Positions 12,315-35,200 of a stretch of DNA of 64,000 nucleotides are shown here, piece after piece. The notes beneath the pieces are model-generated. The model was not told the origin of the DNA and ran no database searches. It worked only from the letters and a program-made list of their open reading frames with translations. The position numbers and the translations under genes were made by a program. Source of the stretch: Streblospio benedicti (taxonomy: Eukaryota; Annelida; Polychaeta; Spionida; Spionidae). The stretch covers positions 21,071,639 through 21,135,638 of the forward strand of contig CM032668.1 in the NCBI GenBank assembly GCA_019095985.1. Direction: 5' to 3'. Numbering within the stretch: the stretch's first letter is position 1; each line of letters begins with the position of its first letter.

Positions 12315-13272
12315 AGCAAGAATAAAGTGTGTGAATATTTTTTTGTAAACGTCAATAATGGCTGAAGCAATTAACCGTGCTTGAAGACAGTTCTCACTGT
12401 AGCGATTTCCTGACCGTGTAGCAGGTGCCCGAGAAAAGAGGTCAAGGCTCCAAATAAATTGGGACAAACTTCTCACGTCTGTTTTGGTTAAATTTTACAT
12501 AATTTTTGGAAGCATTTCGTATTGTCGGGAGTTTAAAATCCAACAGATCAGGTTTGTATTGTGTTTATATACATATGCGTGCTTTCTGTTAACATGCATT
12601 ATTTTATTACTGTACAAATTCAAATTATAACTGGGTGGGTCAATGTTCATGATTGTGTCATCGTGACTTGCCGGTCACTTGGCTTATGCCTTGAAAGTGA
12701 GCAGTAAATTTACACAAACGTACATCAAAATATTTTTGGGCTTGGCTGCTCTAAAACTTGAAAACGGTGCAAAGTTTGTCAACATTTTTGTGACATTTCC
12801 AGATTTCATTTGTCTACGGCGAATTTCGTTTATTTTCATGTTTATCTCTTGTTCTTGGAAGCAAAAATTCTAAGGTTCAGTTAAAGGACAGTCTACAGAT
12901 CTAGGCATTCACATTTGTCAATATTGTCTAAGAAAAGTCCTCAAGGGCACAGAAAGTTCAGCACAGGTCATAATTGTCAGGTGTTAGCAGTGTTATATGT
13001 AGTATATATGTCTTAGTACTACTACTAGTGGATATTGTTACAAAGGTGTTGGCTACTTGACCAGGTAGATCTAGACAAGTCCCATATGCGGGCATCTTTG
13101 CAAAGTTTTGGAAATGAAAGCTGTAGCCTATATTTATAGATACAAAATTAGTACAATATTATATCAGAACTTTCCTACAAGAGTGTGAATAATTTAATAA
13201 GCTAGGTTCCTCTTATGCAGGTAGGTCTAAAATATACTTAACAATTGTGCTTTAACTTAACATGAAAACTGT

Positions 13273-13421
13273 CAGGAGCAATTATAAGTGCTCAAGTTGA
13301 TCCAAGTTATGGGCAGTGTCCAAGTTATGGGCACAATCTCCTTCATACGGTTATGTATTTCATATATCTATGAAGGATGCGGCCATAACTTGACTCTTGA
13401 GCACTTGCTGTAACTCTCCTG
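13273..13421. repeat. Foldback (inverted repeat) element
   Basis: The left arm begins CAGGAGC and contains GTGCTCAAGTTG and CAAGTTATGGGC. The right arm is its near complement, ending CTCTCCTG. Arms are about 50 bp with a short spacer, so the strand could fold into an imperfect hairpin. It is probably a small foldback DNA transposon. Confidence 0.65.
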
Positions 13422-13477
13422 CTGCATATTAGATGGATTATCGCGTCAACTATGCTGCTCTTTTGCTGATCTCGGTA

Positions 13478-13580
13478 GATGCGCTCGCCAGCATTCCGTC
13501 AGACGTTAGCAGATGGTCATGTCACTAAAATGTACATGTGACGGACTGCTAACGTGTGACGGAGTGCTGGAGAGTGCATC
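13478..13580. repeat. Foldback hairpin, 103 bp
   Basis: Arms of about 35 bp match across a central loop: GATGCGCTCGCCAGCATTCC at the left and its near complement ending GGAGAGTGCATC at the right, both with GTTAGCAG/CTGCTAAC at the inner end. It lies 57 bp from the foldback at 13273-13421, and the two may be parts of one older element. Confidence 0.65.
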
Positions 13581-14133
13581 TAATAATAACTCATTTAAAA
13601 ACGTTTTCACACAACAATGTAAGTACGTCAAGCTGGCTAATCGGCAGCTACTGCTAGCATCCTCATTAATTGTAGCTAGCATTCTAACCGTTTATAAATG
13701 AACAAATTTTATTCATACCTAGAATACCGATCCCACAATTCGGCTATTCACACTTTTCGGCTGTTTTGTTAACATAGTATTTTCATAACACTATTAACTA
13801 TCAACAACAACATTAAGGTGTCTTTCACTCAGTTCAAATATTAAATGAAAATATTTTGTCTTTGAGACTTTGATGTAAACACATAACATAATTGTTGTGA
13901 TATTTGAAACAACAGCCGAATTGTGTGTAGATCTATAGCCGAAATTGTGCGATTAGTGTTCTACACTGGTGAAGACAAGTTTTGCATTCACTGCTGTTGC
14001 TACTTCAAAGCTCTTAGCTTTATGATGTAAAATATTTTTTATGTTAATGAACACAACTGTGTTGAAAAGAAAACGCACATAAATTGTGTTGAGTCATAAA
14101 AATTAATATTCACCATTCTTTATGTTGTAGACA

Positions 14134-24371
<10,238 letters not shown>

Positions 24372-24387
<16 letters not shown>

Positions 24388-24445
24388 ACAGGAGCACCTG
24401 CCAAATTAGCAGGAGCACCTGCCAGCACCTGCCAAATAAACGGGA
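24372..24445 (+). repeat. Minisatellite overlapping the SQOR stop codon
   Basis: A unit of about 21 bp (GGAGCACCTGCCAAATAAAC) occurs about three and a half times. The first unit supplies the last codons and the TAA stop of SQOR; later units lie in the 3' untranslated region. The unit also contains AATAAA, a polyadenylation-signal hexamer. Confidence 0.8.
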
Positions 24446-24449
24446 GCAC

Positions 24450-27400
24450 CTACTTACCAGCAAAATGAGTCTGCTTCTCAAAACATGATCTTCAAACTTT
24501 GTTTTCAAATAGTTTAAAGTGCTTATTATAGATTTATATATTTGTAGGGTTGATTTTACAGAGGTGTGTGTTTTGAAGATTATGACTATAACTTTTAAAG
24601 CATAAACACGTCAATGAGATGATGCATATTGCATAGAAGACCAAGTGTTTAGTGCCAAGATCTTCACCAAAGATTAAAATGTGACGATTTTGTCATATTT
24701 GATTTTATTTTCATAATATTAACATTTTTTTTCCAAGGTCTTAAGATTAGTTTTTAGCAGCTGATGTTAAGTTTGTTAAAAAGATAAAGATTTTGATTGG
24801 TTGGCTACTGAAGTGGCTATTTACATGATATTGTAATGTGCATTTACTTTGTAAGTATATTGTTTATTCAAGTGTATTAAGTATTAAATTTTTATTTTTA
24901 GTCATGAACTCATATATACGATTATATATACTATGAGGTTCAGATGAAAACATTACAGAAATTGTGGAACAATTTCTATCAATATGTACATTTGTGTAAA
25001 CAAAATGTCTTTTCAGGTTGACAATTTAACATTCCTGACAGTATTTACATTGCTGATGAAGGGTTTTGTTGATATAATTCAATAATAATTGTTGGTTATT
25101 ATTCTATGTCAGGAGACTTGATTTGGAAATTAATTTGGAATTTATTAGAAGATTTTCCCAATGTTTCAGCATATAAGTGTCCTCTTCAGGGAAATGCAAT
25201 TTTCTTTTCAATTACTCAAGAACCAACCTAAAAAGTTTTTAGGTTGTTTTATAGTAATTGAAAAAAAAAATGTATTTCACTGAAGAGGACACGTGTGTTG
25301 AAAGTTTGGAAAAATCTTTTATTGAAAATTAATAATTCTTAAAAGTTTATTTTAGATTCCAAATAAAGTCTCTTCACACAGAATACATGTGAGACGAAAT
25401 GACTACCCGTGATATCCCAAATCAAACAAATTGAAAATGTGTGGCTTATTATATATTAATATTTACTATATCACACCATTATGTACAACTATCTTCAATA
25501 GACAATTTTTACATGTTTCTCTACCAAAGTTTTTGACAACTGTTTTGTGCAGTATGAAGACCAGCTTGAAATCATGCGTTTCAAACATAAAATATGTATT
25601 ATCTCTTAATTTTTAAGACATATTTTTTGTGGTGGTAAAAATATTAGGTTTTCTTTATATATTATTTTGTACACTCACAAATTATGTTTCTGAAATTGCG
25701 ACTTACCCGTTGTCTGTCAAGTGTTTTTTATATAATTTATCAAAACGTAAGTCCTCTGTTATGATTGTTAGATATTGCTTAATATATTCGAATCCTTTGA
25801 TTTATGAAATATCCGACCAATTAACATTTTAATTATTTCTAATAAGGTGGTTACTTCAATGTTCAATGTTGTTTACTTTCGAGTAAATGACCTCGTTTCT
25901 GTGAACAAGATGGACTGAGTCATCAAAATATTAGAGGTATAAAATCCAATAATTAGCTATTGTTAAAATGAATTTTTGAATATATAGTATCAAATACATA
26001 GCTATTGAACTTGTTTAATAATTCTAATAAGGAATATTTTACTTTCACATATGTGCCAAAATTAAATGACTTATTTGTTAATGAAACATAACTTTCTTTT
26101 AATTAGATGTACGCTTTAGTTTTACTCTTCAATCAAATTACCATTTAATTTCAGCGAATGATTATGGTTTTAAAGATGGTATATACTTTTATCACCTGTT
26201 ATGTTTAAACCCTGAAATCTGTGGTTTTAAGCAAACTGTGATGTTAAAGGTTGTTTTAAATGTTTTACATTTTCTTGCACAAGATATTTGCTATTGTTAA
26301 TTTTTATCCACGATATTTGCTATGGATTCTCCCGAGATCCAACTATGTATGTCGAGGCTAAATGTGGCCAGAAATATGAAGGGTACTATTATGTATATTA
26401 ATATTGAATGCGGTAAAGTTTTCATATAAAATAGGTTTTACTTTATTTTTTGATTGATGTAAAGTTAACGTGGTTCTACGAAAATAGTGCCTGGTCATCT
26501 CCAAGATAGTGGTCAATAATGTGCCAATTTCTGGCACAAAATTTTGATAATTTGTGTTTTAAACATGTTAAACAAAACATTTGACAAATCTTGGAGCACA
26601 ATAGATGTAACTATGGTTTGAAAATGCTAATTGACTGCAACATACTACGCTTTTATTTTTAACATGTAGATGCAAATGATCAGACTCCGTTCTTGTGATA
26701 CATGATCATAGATTTGCTCAGATTTTTGATTTACCATATTTTGAAACCTTTAAGTATTTGCCAAGATGTAATGAAGAATGCACAAAAATAAGCTGGTTGA
26801 TAAGGGTTTAGCCTTATTTCTGCTTTTATTTTTGGTGATGGGTAAAATGATAATTGAATTGAATCGTAGAAAAATGTTCTCGTATTATAGTATTTAGATA
26901 CAGATTTTGCTTCAATCGCATATTGAATTAATCTTTCTTTTGCAGTTATATATGTAGTAATAAATTTTGTACAAAAAAACAAACTTTATTATTATTGTGA
27001 AAGGAAGCTGACAGCATCTCGTGCATGTTTTACATTTAAACAACGAATGAAGTTATAAATTTTGAGTAAAAGATTGGGAGCTAGATTACAAATCTCAAAA
27101 ATTCTATAAAGAGAAAAAGTTTATGAGTTTTGGATGAAGATAAGAAAACATTCCCTCCTGAAGAATAAATATGACCAGAACAGGTAGTTACGTGAACAAA
27201 CTGATATGCCGTATATTGAAATGGTGCGAACCAATAAGTTCAAAGTTACATAAAAAAATTATTCTTAAAAACAAAAATGGAAGGACAAATTAACTGTGAA
27301 CTAAAGATTTCAGACTAATACAGCGACTAGTCAAAATTGTATGAATGTTCAAAAGAAGTTTAAGACAACAAAAAAACACTGCCTACTCGCTTGAGAAGAA

Positions 27401-30400
27401 GCATGACCTTTTATTCATCATCGTCATATATTTACAAATACGAACTTCTAGAAGTGCCAGACACCACACCCAAACCAACGACGCTGTTGGGTGGGGTTGT
27501 TACAGAGCACACAGAAACCGGCACCTGTCGTACATGGCAGGTGCCTGCGTTTATTCTATTGTACTGGAATATACAAGTGGGGATTTGATTTTCATAGGTA
27601 GGGTGCATTGTGTTTACATAGCGTTTTATTTTCGAAGGTGCAACATCTACAATTAAAAAATTGTACATTTGTACGGACATAAAATTATGCCTGGTTGATA
27701 TTTAGGTTGTCATGAAGGGAAAAAATATCAAACACTTTTTGTAAACATTATTTAGAACAAGGGTTTAACTAAACATATTTTTTTTTCTTCAAATTTGTCC
27801 ACATATATATATGCCATGCTAAATACGCAAAATATTCCAGTTCAACAGATTCAAACAATCAGAGAATTCACATTTTATCTTTGTCTCTACCCAAAGTTCA
27901 ATTTCTGTTATAATTTGACAACAATTGGCTTGAATTTTATGATACAGAAAAAGTGTTTAAACTTTGTAGAAAAAATGCAGTTTAAACAAACGTAATTATG
28001 CATCATGATTCACATTCAAATTTCTAACACATAAGTAACACCAAATGATGGCTTCATCGACGGCCTAGAAACTAACAAATAAATTATTTAACCCAATAAA
28101 ATCAGCACTAAACAATGCTATATGAATTCTATATTTTTTTTCAACATTTTCATTTTATATTTTAAAACACTTCTATTGACAATGAAATTGAACATACATG
28201 ATTATTTAATTTATCCATCTGATTGCTTGCAGGGACACATGACTAGCATACATAACATTCAAACAACATTTCGAGCATTTCTCATCAAATATCTAAGTTG
28301 CTGACACCATTTATTGTATAAATCATGGCACCAACGTGTCAATTTAAAGAGGAGCACCACCACACATATCTTAAAATGAAGCAACTTTCAAAACATTTTT
28401 ATTAAAAAAGTTATCTTAACGTGCATCACTTTTTTTAATCAGTTGCTGAAAAACAATAACAATTACTTTCTGTTATTTCGTCCCTATTCTATTCCACCTC
28501 TCTGTTTGTCTGAACACATAAATACAATATTCTCTGAACAAATAAGATATTCACGAACATATATCTGAATATGTATTTGAAAGTAATAATTATTGTTTCA
28601 AAGCAGATGCCTAATATAAATAAAATGTACTTCTGAAAAGAAAATTCCCAATTCACGCAGAAAATTTTCAGTTCTGAAGAACAGCTTATGGTTAAAAATA
28701 AATTGCAAAAAATGCAACAGTGCCAATTTATTCATTATAATAAACAATGCATCCATATGATATATATCTTAGTGCTGTGCGGTTTAAATAGAAAATATAA
28801 AGCTTGCTCGATTGTATCTGAGAAGTTTTTTGTTTGGAGTATATGAATTCACAAGATCAAAATTTAAGTTGAAATCTAAAACAAATTGCCAATCACTAAT
28901 ATGTAATTCAACTTATCACAAACTACTTAAAAGTTAGAAACTTGTTTAGTTGTGTCAAATTAAAAACACACTCGTGTTCAAATGTTGACATTTATTTTCC
29001 AAAAGCAAATTAAAATAGAGCAGCATATTGTCCCTCAACCTTTAGCCTCAATTTACATCTCATGATTGGCAGGATAATACAATGGACCTCACTACACCAC
29101 AGAAATCAAGGCTACTGTTTTGAAAAACCTGGGAAATGTTATACAAAATAAAGTAGATAATTTATATATACTGATTTTATTTTTCATTTTTTTTTTTTTT
29201 TTTGCACTATTAATCTTATGTAATTCTTTCAGGAACATTAGACAATTTTTGTTCTTTCTACTACATGTATTACTATGACTGAAAATTCGATTATTTGGAC
29301 ATCTCTAAATATATTTTCAAATTAAAAAAATTAGATACTAGTTTCAAAACATTGTTCCCATCAACTTTAGATAGAAAAAGATTTCCTCAAGTTTTTCACA
29401 CAGAAACCATAATAAATGCTACATAAGCGTTAACTAATGTTCACCTAAAGCAGCCTCGATGTTCAAAAAAGGTGCAAAGTCTGACAGGTGGTTTTACGAG
29501 CAAATAAATAAACTTCCTAAAATCTATGATGAACATTATGGAACTTTATTCTTTAATATTATGGGACAAAAATGATGAAAGATGAGTTTGTATCAAACAA
29601 AGGGACCACTAATCTTTCCATTTTCATAAAAATGATCGTCAGACTTCACCAAAGCACTTAATACACCTATAATGTGCACATATTTTAATGACAAAAAAAA
29701 AGAAAAACAAAAATAGGTACATGGCAATGAACCTTAACACGTGGCTTATTACTGTAGTATATTTACACACATTATATTTCTCAACATATACAATCTATTT
29801 TCTTCTAATGATAATCTAAGGAAATAAATTCATAAAATCCTCATAATTCACACATCTTATTGACCATTTCTTTAAAAAAAAATTAAAACAAACCACACCG
29901 ATTATCACCACGGATACTAGTTACCATGGCAACATAGCCAGCGTATTTACACAAAAAATTGCTCAAATTTATACAATTATTTAGGTTAAAAATGATTGGA
30001 TAAGTTTAAAAACGAAGCGGAATATTTTTGTTCAACATTGCTATTTGTATAAGGAGTGCAAAAGTTCTAGAACCTGGTAATTGTGACGGCTTTACACAAT
30101 TGCTGTATTTTCAACATCGATAATATCGTGCAGCTGCTTATCAAATATCATCCAGCCGTCACAAAACCTTACAAATGCTATTTCAATGAAGAATCTTACA
30201 ACCTAACATCACATACACAGTACTACAGAGCATATAAATTAATACAGAAACATGATGTATACAATATCTAAGGCGCCTGCTGCCTTTTCTTAGATTACTA
30301 TTCCTTAAAATACTACTGGCCAAGCAAGAATCACAATATAAGTACTTAAAGGCATTTGATTGGTTGATTTAAAAATCCACAAGACTTCCATTTATGCAAT

Positions 30401-32111
30401 ATTTACAGCTTTCATGATACTGCATTCACATTCACACAAGCAACACATTAAACATGTAAATATGGTTGTGTGCAAAATGTTCATTATATTTTTGTTTACA
30501 GCATATTATATGTACAATGTAGTGTACTTGTGTGTGCAGGAATACAGTATGATATAGCCAATGTTGCTGATATTATAGCAAACGGTAAATGCCACAGTAC
30601 AACAGTCTCCAATACAGCAACCTAGTACACATGAGTACTACCATAAATTTACATCTTGGACAGAGCAACGTCTTGCCCAGGTTTTTCACAATCATTCAAT
30701 TGATTTATAACCATAGCAAACTACATTTTTTCCAGCGATATTTCATTAGCATTTTATAACATCTTCAAATCAATTCTGAGAATAGAGTAAATTTCTGTTA
30801 ATACTGACGAGTATGTAACTAGGTGAAATTCAACAGTATAACATATATCAAAACTTGGAACAAACATGTTGACTCTCCAAATCCACGAACAAACTCATGG
30901 TCAGATATACAACGGTTCAGAAGGAGCTAAATGCCAAGCCAGAGCCAGTATGTAAGTAATTAGACTAATTGTCACCATTTTGAAATCAATTGGTAATCAA
31001 CACTGATCAAAATCCTATTTTATTATCACTTTTCTTTTCAATTCTCAAAACAAGTTGTTGCTATGGAAATCAAAAGCACCCTTAAATATGTGTGGGGAAA
31101 AAAAACACCAATAAGTGTTGATTTCCTAGAATTATATCATAGTACAGGCTCTAACCTGTAAGTTTCATTTTCAGTTTGCATACTGAAATGTGACATAGTA
31201 TTTGCTGCTGCAGTACACCAAGCTACTGGGTGATAATACAGGTGCCTTGTACAAAATAAACACTACTATGGGTTGTTACAGGCAGGAGGAAACCAACTAA
31301 AACCGATGTCTATTTACCAATTGCACTCTATATCAAAGTTCTAGTGAAATCTATTCAATATTCTTTCAATGCTAACAAAAGAATGACCTTGGCCTACATC
31401 TTTTATAACCTTTTGGTTGACGTTGCAGCGTTACACAATCGGGAAATAAATAAATGGAAAATTCCACTGTTTCATGCGACTAGTTTATAGTTACTTTTTA
31501 ACAACTTTGATTTTGGATTTGAAAGTTTTTTTTCTGACCGGGAAGAATGACGTTGGTTTCAACATTTACACGGCTCACATGTTAGAAATAAGATTAAATT
31601 TTCTCTGTGCTCTTTACACACATTTCACCATGATGATTATTATAAATATTCCACTTAATTGTAAAAACACCATTGTAATTATTACTATGTAACATGATTG
31701 GATCTATTAGACAAGCCTATTCGATAAATTCTTTAAACATTCATCTTCACAAACATCGTCCAGCAATATGCATATATATATATTACTCTTATTTTACATT
31801 CACCGTTAATAACATATTTCTCCATTTACAGTATTTGAACTTTCACATCATTTCACAAACCAAGTCCACCGTCCCGACAGAAAAAAAAAAACAACCGATT
31901 GTGATGACGCTGCAACAGCCTAACCTATGATTGTTGCCTGGCAACAAAAGGATACCATAGCAACATTAAAACAACACCTAGCAACCGTGCATCTTTGCCT
32001 GGTAACCTCTTGCTGTCACATGGTAGCCTTCAGTTTTCGCCAAGCACCGTATAGAGCTGATCTAAGGTCCATTCTGGCCGACCCACTTTTGAGGTCAATT
32101 TAGGGTCGCTC
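24450..32111. other. Convergent intergenic region and 3' untranslated sequence
   Basis: AT-rich sequence between the ends of SQOR (plus) and the abLIM gene (minus). It should contain both 3' untranslated regions. Many TTTATT hexamers (minus-strand AATAAA) are present but none can be chosen. A 50-bp segment at 24122-24176 recurs at 26603-26650. The foldback at 25147-25320 is listed separately. I see no exon. Confidence 0.5.
25147..25320. repeat. Long foldback, about 85-bp arms
   Basis: The left arm runs from AGAAGATTTTCCCAATGTTTC through AAGTGTCCTCTTCAGGGAAA to AACCAACCTAAAA. The right arm is its complement, with GAAGAGGACACGTGTGTTGA. The loop is only a few bases, so transcripts could form a hairpin over 80 bp long. 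It lies about 0.8 kb downstream of the SQOR stop. It is most simply a foldback MITE. Confidence 0.75.
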
Positions 32112-32225
32112 CTAGAATAACCCGACCCGCTTTTTGAGGTCGTTCCTCTTCCATTCGGCCAGTCTGTAGAACTCGAGACGCGACATGTGGAATATCGACT
32201 CAAACTCCTCCTTGGACAGGTGACG
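32112..32225 (-). CDS. ABLIM: Terminal exon: villin headpiece
   Basis: The acceptor TTGCAG is followed by 37 codons and TAG. It encodes [12 protein letters not shown], then [13 protein letters not shown], then [12 protein letters not shown]. The headpiece core (LSxEEF, F at the second helix, the W-K actin-contact face and the KKxxLF end) is complete. This subdomain folds as three helices and binds F-actin. It joins in phase 0 to the exon at 32904-32975. Confidence 0.95.
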   Translation of the reverse strand, partial: RHLSKEEFESIFHMSRLEFYRLAEWKRNDLKKRVGLF

Positions 32226-35200
32226 CTGCAAGGGATAAACAGGCAGCATTAAAACTACGCAGCACCATTAAAAATATATAGAGGGTGAACCAGCCTTATT
32301 TCGGCCCCTTCAATTTTTGGCCATTCACTAAAAAAAACGTATATGACGTAATTTCAAATGATAACAAGCACTTTAAACAGTAAACTGTCGAAAACTGAAG
32401 GGGCCGAAATTGGGCTGGTTTATCCAATCAATCAATACAATACAATAATGTGACCATTTTAAAGGACAACCCCATGTAAGGGAATTCTGACCCGTTCCAC
32501 AAAATTCATAAAACCAATGGAATTGCTTTTTTCTTTTAAAATATATCAATCGATAGAATACAATATGTGACTATGTAAGTTCCACTAAACTTTCTCCAAA
32601 TGGCCCACTCCTGCATGTACAAGCACTTCCACCTAATTCACCTCATTCACGAGCAATGCTTTATTTACAATACCGGTATATACCAACATCAGGGTGAGAA
32701 TTAATTGAGAAAGAGCTACATGTCAACAGGACGAGTAACTCTCCCAAATGAGAAACGGCTCAAAAATTGACAAATTTCTGTTGCTCAACACGAGCAGAAG
32801 AGTGCAAAAATCGTGACCATGCAACATGACACAATCACTAAAACTACGCTGTTGCACTTTTGTTTTTTAAATATGTGAAATAACCTGATTGGTCAGTTCT
32901 CACCTCGACTGTGCCTCGTTCCACGCCTGATGGCAATTCGTAGTTGGTGATCTTCAGCTGATCGTACGGGTAGATCTGTAACAATAATGTACATTATTTA
33001 TGAGTTTTTGCCAATCTTGCTTGTGAATTCAATTCTATTCTCTATGTCTCTCTCTTTCTCTCTGTTCTGTATAGCAACTTAGTTCCTACCACTGTACTGA
33101 CATAGCTGAAGACAGGTTTTACAACCCTATCCTTCCATTTTACTACATCAAGTGGCCCTGACGGAATTCGAACTCACCACCCTAAGCTGAGCTATGTCAA
33201 TACAGTTATAAGCCTGTAAAGCTTAGGACGACTGTGGAATCGAACTCACAATCTCCTCTACTGCACCTCTTTCTTTACAGAAACGAGAAGGGCATGTATG
33301 TACAACTTGGTTTTAGCTTTTGTTTCTTGTTTAAGTTTTGTTGTATTGTCTGTAATAGTTTTGAATACCATCTCCTATACTTTGTGATACTTTTTGATTT
33401 CGTGCATGTAGTTTATCTTCGAGTATTTCAATACAGTGCAACTCAATATACTTATCAGATACTTATGATACTTATGATTTGAAATAAAATGTAAATCCTA
33501 CCATTCATTATATCATTAATGCTGCAGTTGTTGGTGACCTTTAGGACACCAGCTACTACATCTCTGTTATATCATCATCATTTCTCATCATCTTTCACAG
33601 TCACCAATGAATAACATAATGTTGTGTTTTTTTGGATAGATGTAAATTTTGAATTACAGGGTGTTGATTAGGCACTCGCCACTCGCCCCTGGCTAGTGTA
33701 AATTTCTCTTGGCTAGTGTAAATTCAAAGTCACTCGCCACAGTCGGCGAGTATGATTACTAGATTCCAACATTTTAATAACTAAGGATGGCTAATTTGAA
33801 TTGGAACATGGCGAGTGTAAATTGAGAGTCACTCGCCACAGAAGGCGAGTTTTCTTCTGAACGAGTCACATTCACTGAATTAAAAAAAAATTTACGTACG
33901 ACTGGGGGGTCTCCTGCGTCTCCCTGCAGTACACTGAGCGGGATGGAGCGGCGGTAACCGATGATCTCCGACGTGTGCGAGCTCCGGTGCCGCGAGCCGC
34001 GCTGAAACACCCAACATCGAACATTTGACACAGAAAAAATAATATTATGTGGCATTCAACAAATTTTTTTAAATTCTGTTATCTTTTTTTATTTCACTGC
34101 TTTCATTTTCCTCCATGTATTTAATTGTATACATGGCATGCCTGTCAAATTAAAGTAATTAAACTAAAATATGTGTGTATGTCTTTTACTAGAAGTTTCT
34201 ATCTGCGCACTTGACAGTTGAAGGGGAAACGTTTCCCCGAAACGAAGCACTTCGTGTATGTAAAATATAAGTTTCTGTGTCACCAACACAATGTCGGTTT
34301 CTACATATTATGTGTGCATGTATGTGTATATGTACATTGTGTATTTGTGTATGTCTATCTTTTTCTGTCTCGTATGTATTGTGGCCTGTTTGTGACTCAC
34401 CCTGAGCCCCGTGACCGGGTCATATTCAGCCTCGTAGTCAGAAACGTCAGTGTCTGAAACAAAATAAACAGTGGTCTATGTACTCGATGCTTTTGCCCGA
34501 AGTTGTAGTATTATAGCTATGATCTCTTTATAAGTCAGTTATTGCATATTGTATGATACATGATTTTAGTTCCACAGTACTTTTCGCTCTACTTGAAATA
34601 TGTATGAAGGTTTCAAATATATTCACTAAAAATTAACTCCAAATATCCTATTTATTCTCCAGCCATAACTTTGATGACAAAACAAACAAAACCATTATCT
34701 GAACAAACATCAAAATAAAACATCAGAAAAACATATATTGAAAAACGTATTTTTGTGGAGCCAGGATTCTATCACACATAAGGGACTCTGGACCCGATTT
34801 TCTTTAAACTTCTCTGAACCTAATACCAGACCACTTTTCACAGTCCCAAACCTCCATTAGCTATATGAGCAAATGAGCCTCTGTATAGAGACCACCTCTC
34901 TATTTAGACCACGTAACACTGGTCCAAAGGTGGTCCTAATGGAGAGGTTCTACTGTATCTTTCTACAAAAGTCCAGGCTCTGATATCGATTCTGACGTTG
35001 GTTTTCAACATTTACGCGGCTAGATGTGGGAAATAAGGGAAAATTTTTGCTCCACAACATGATGATTGCAGAATATTCCAATATCTTGCTTATTTTTGAT
35101 TGGATTTTGACAAAGTTTAATGAAATTCTTTAAACATTCATCTTCACAAACATCGTCCAGAAAATGCTCTTATTTTATTCACCGTTAAAAAATGATTTAT

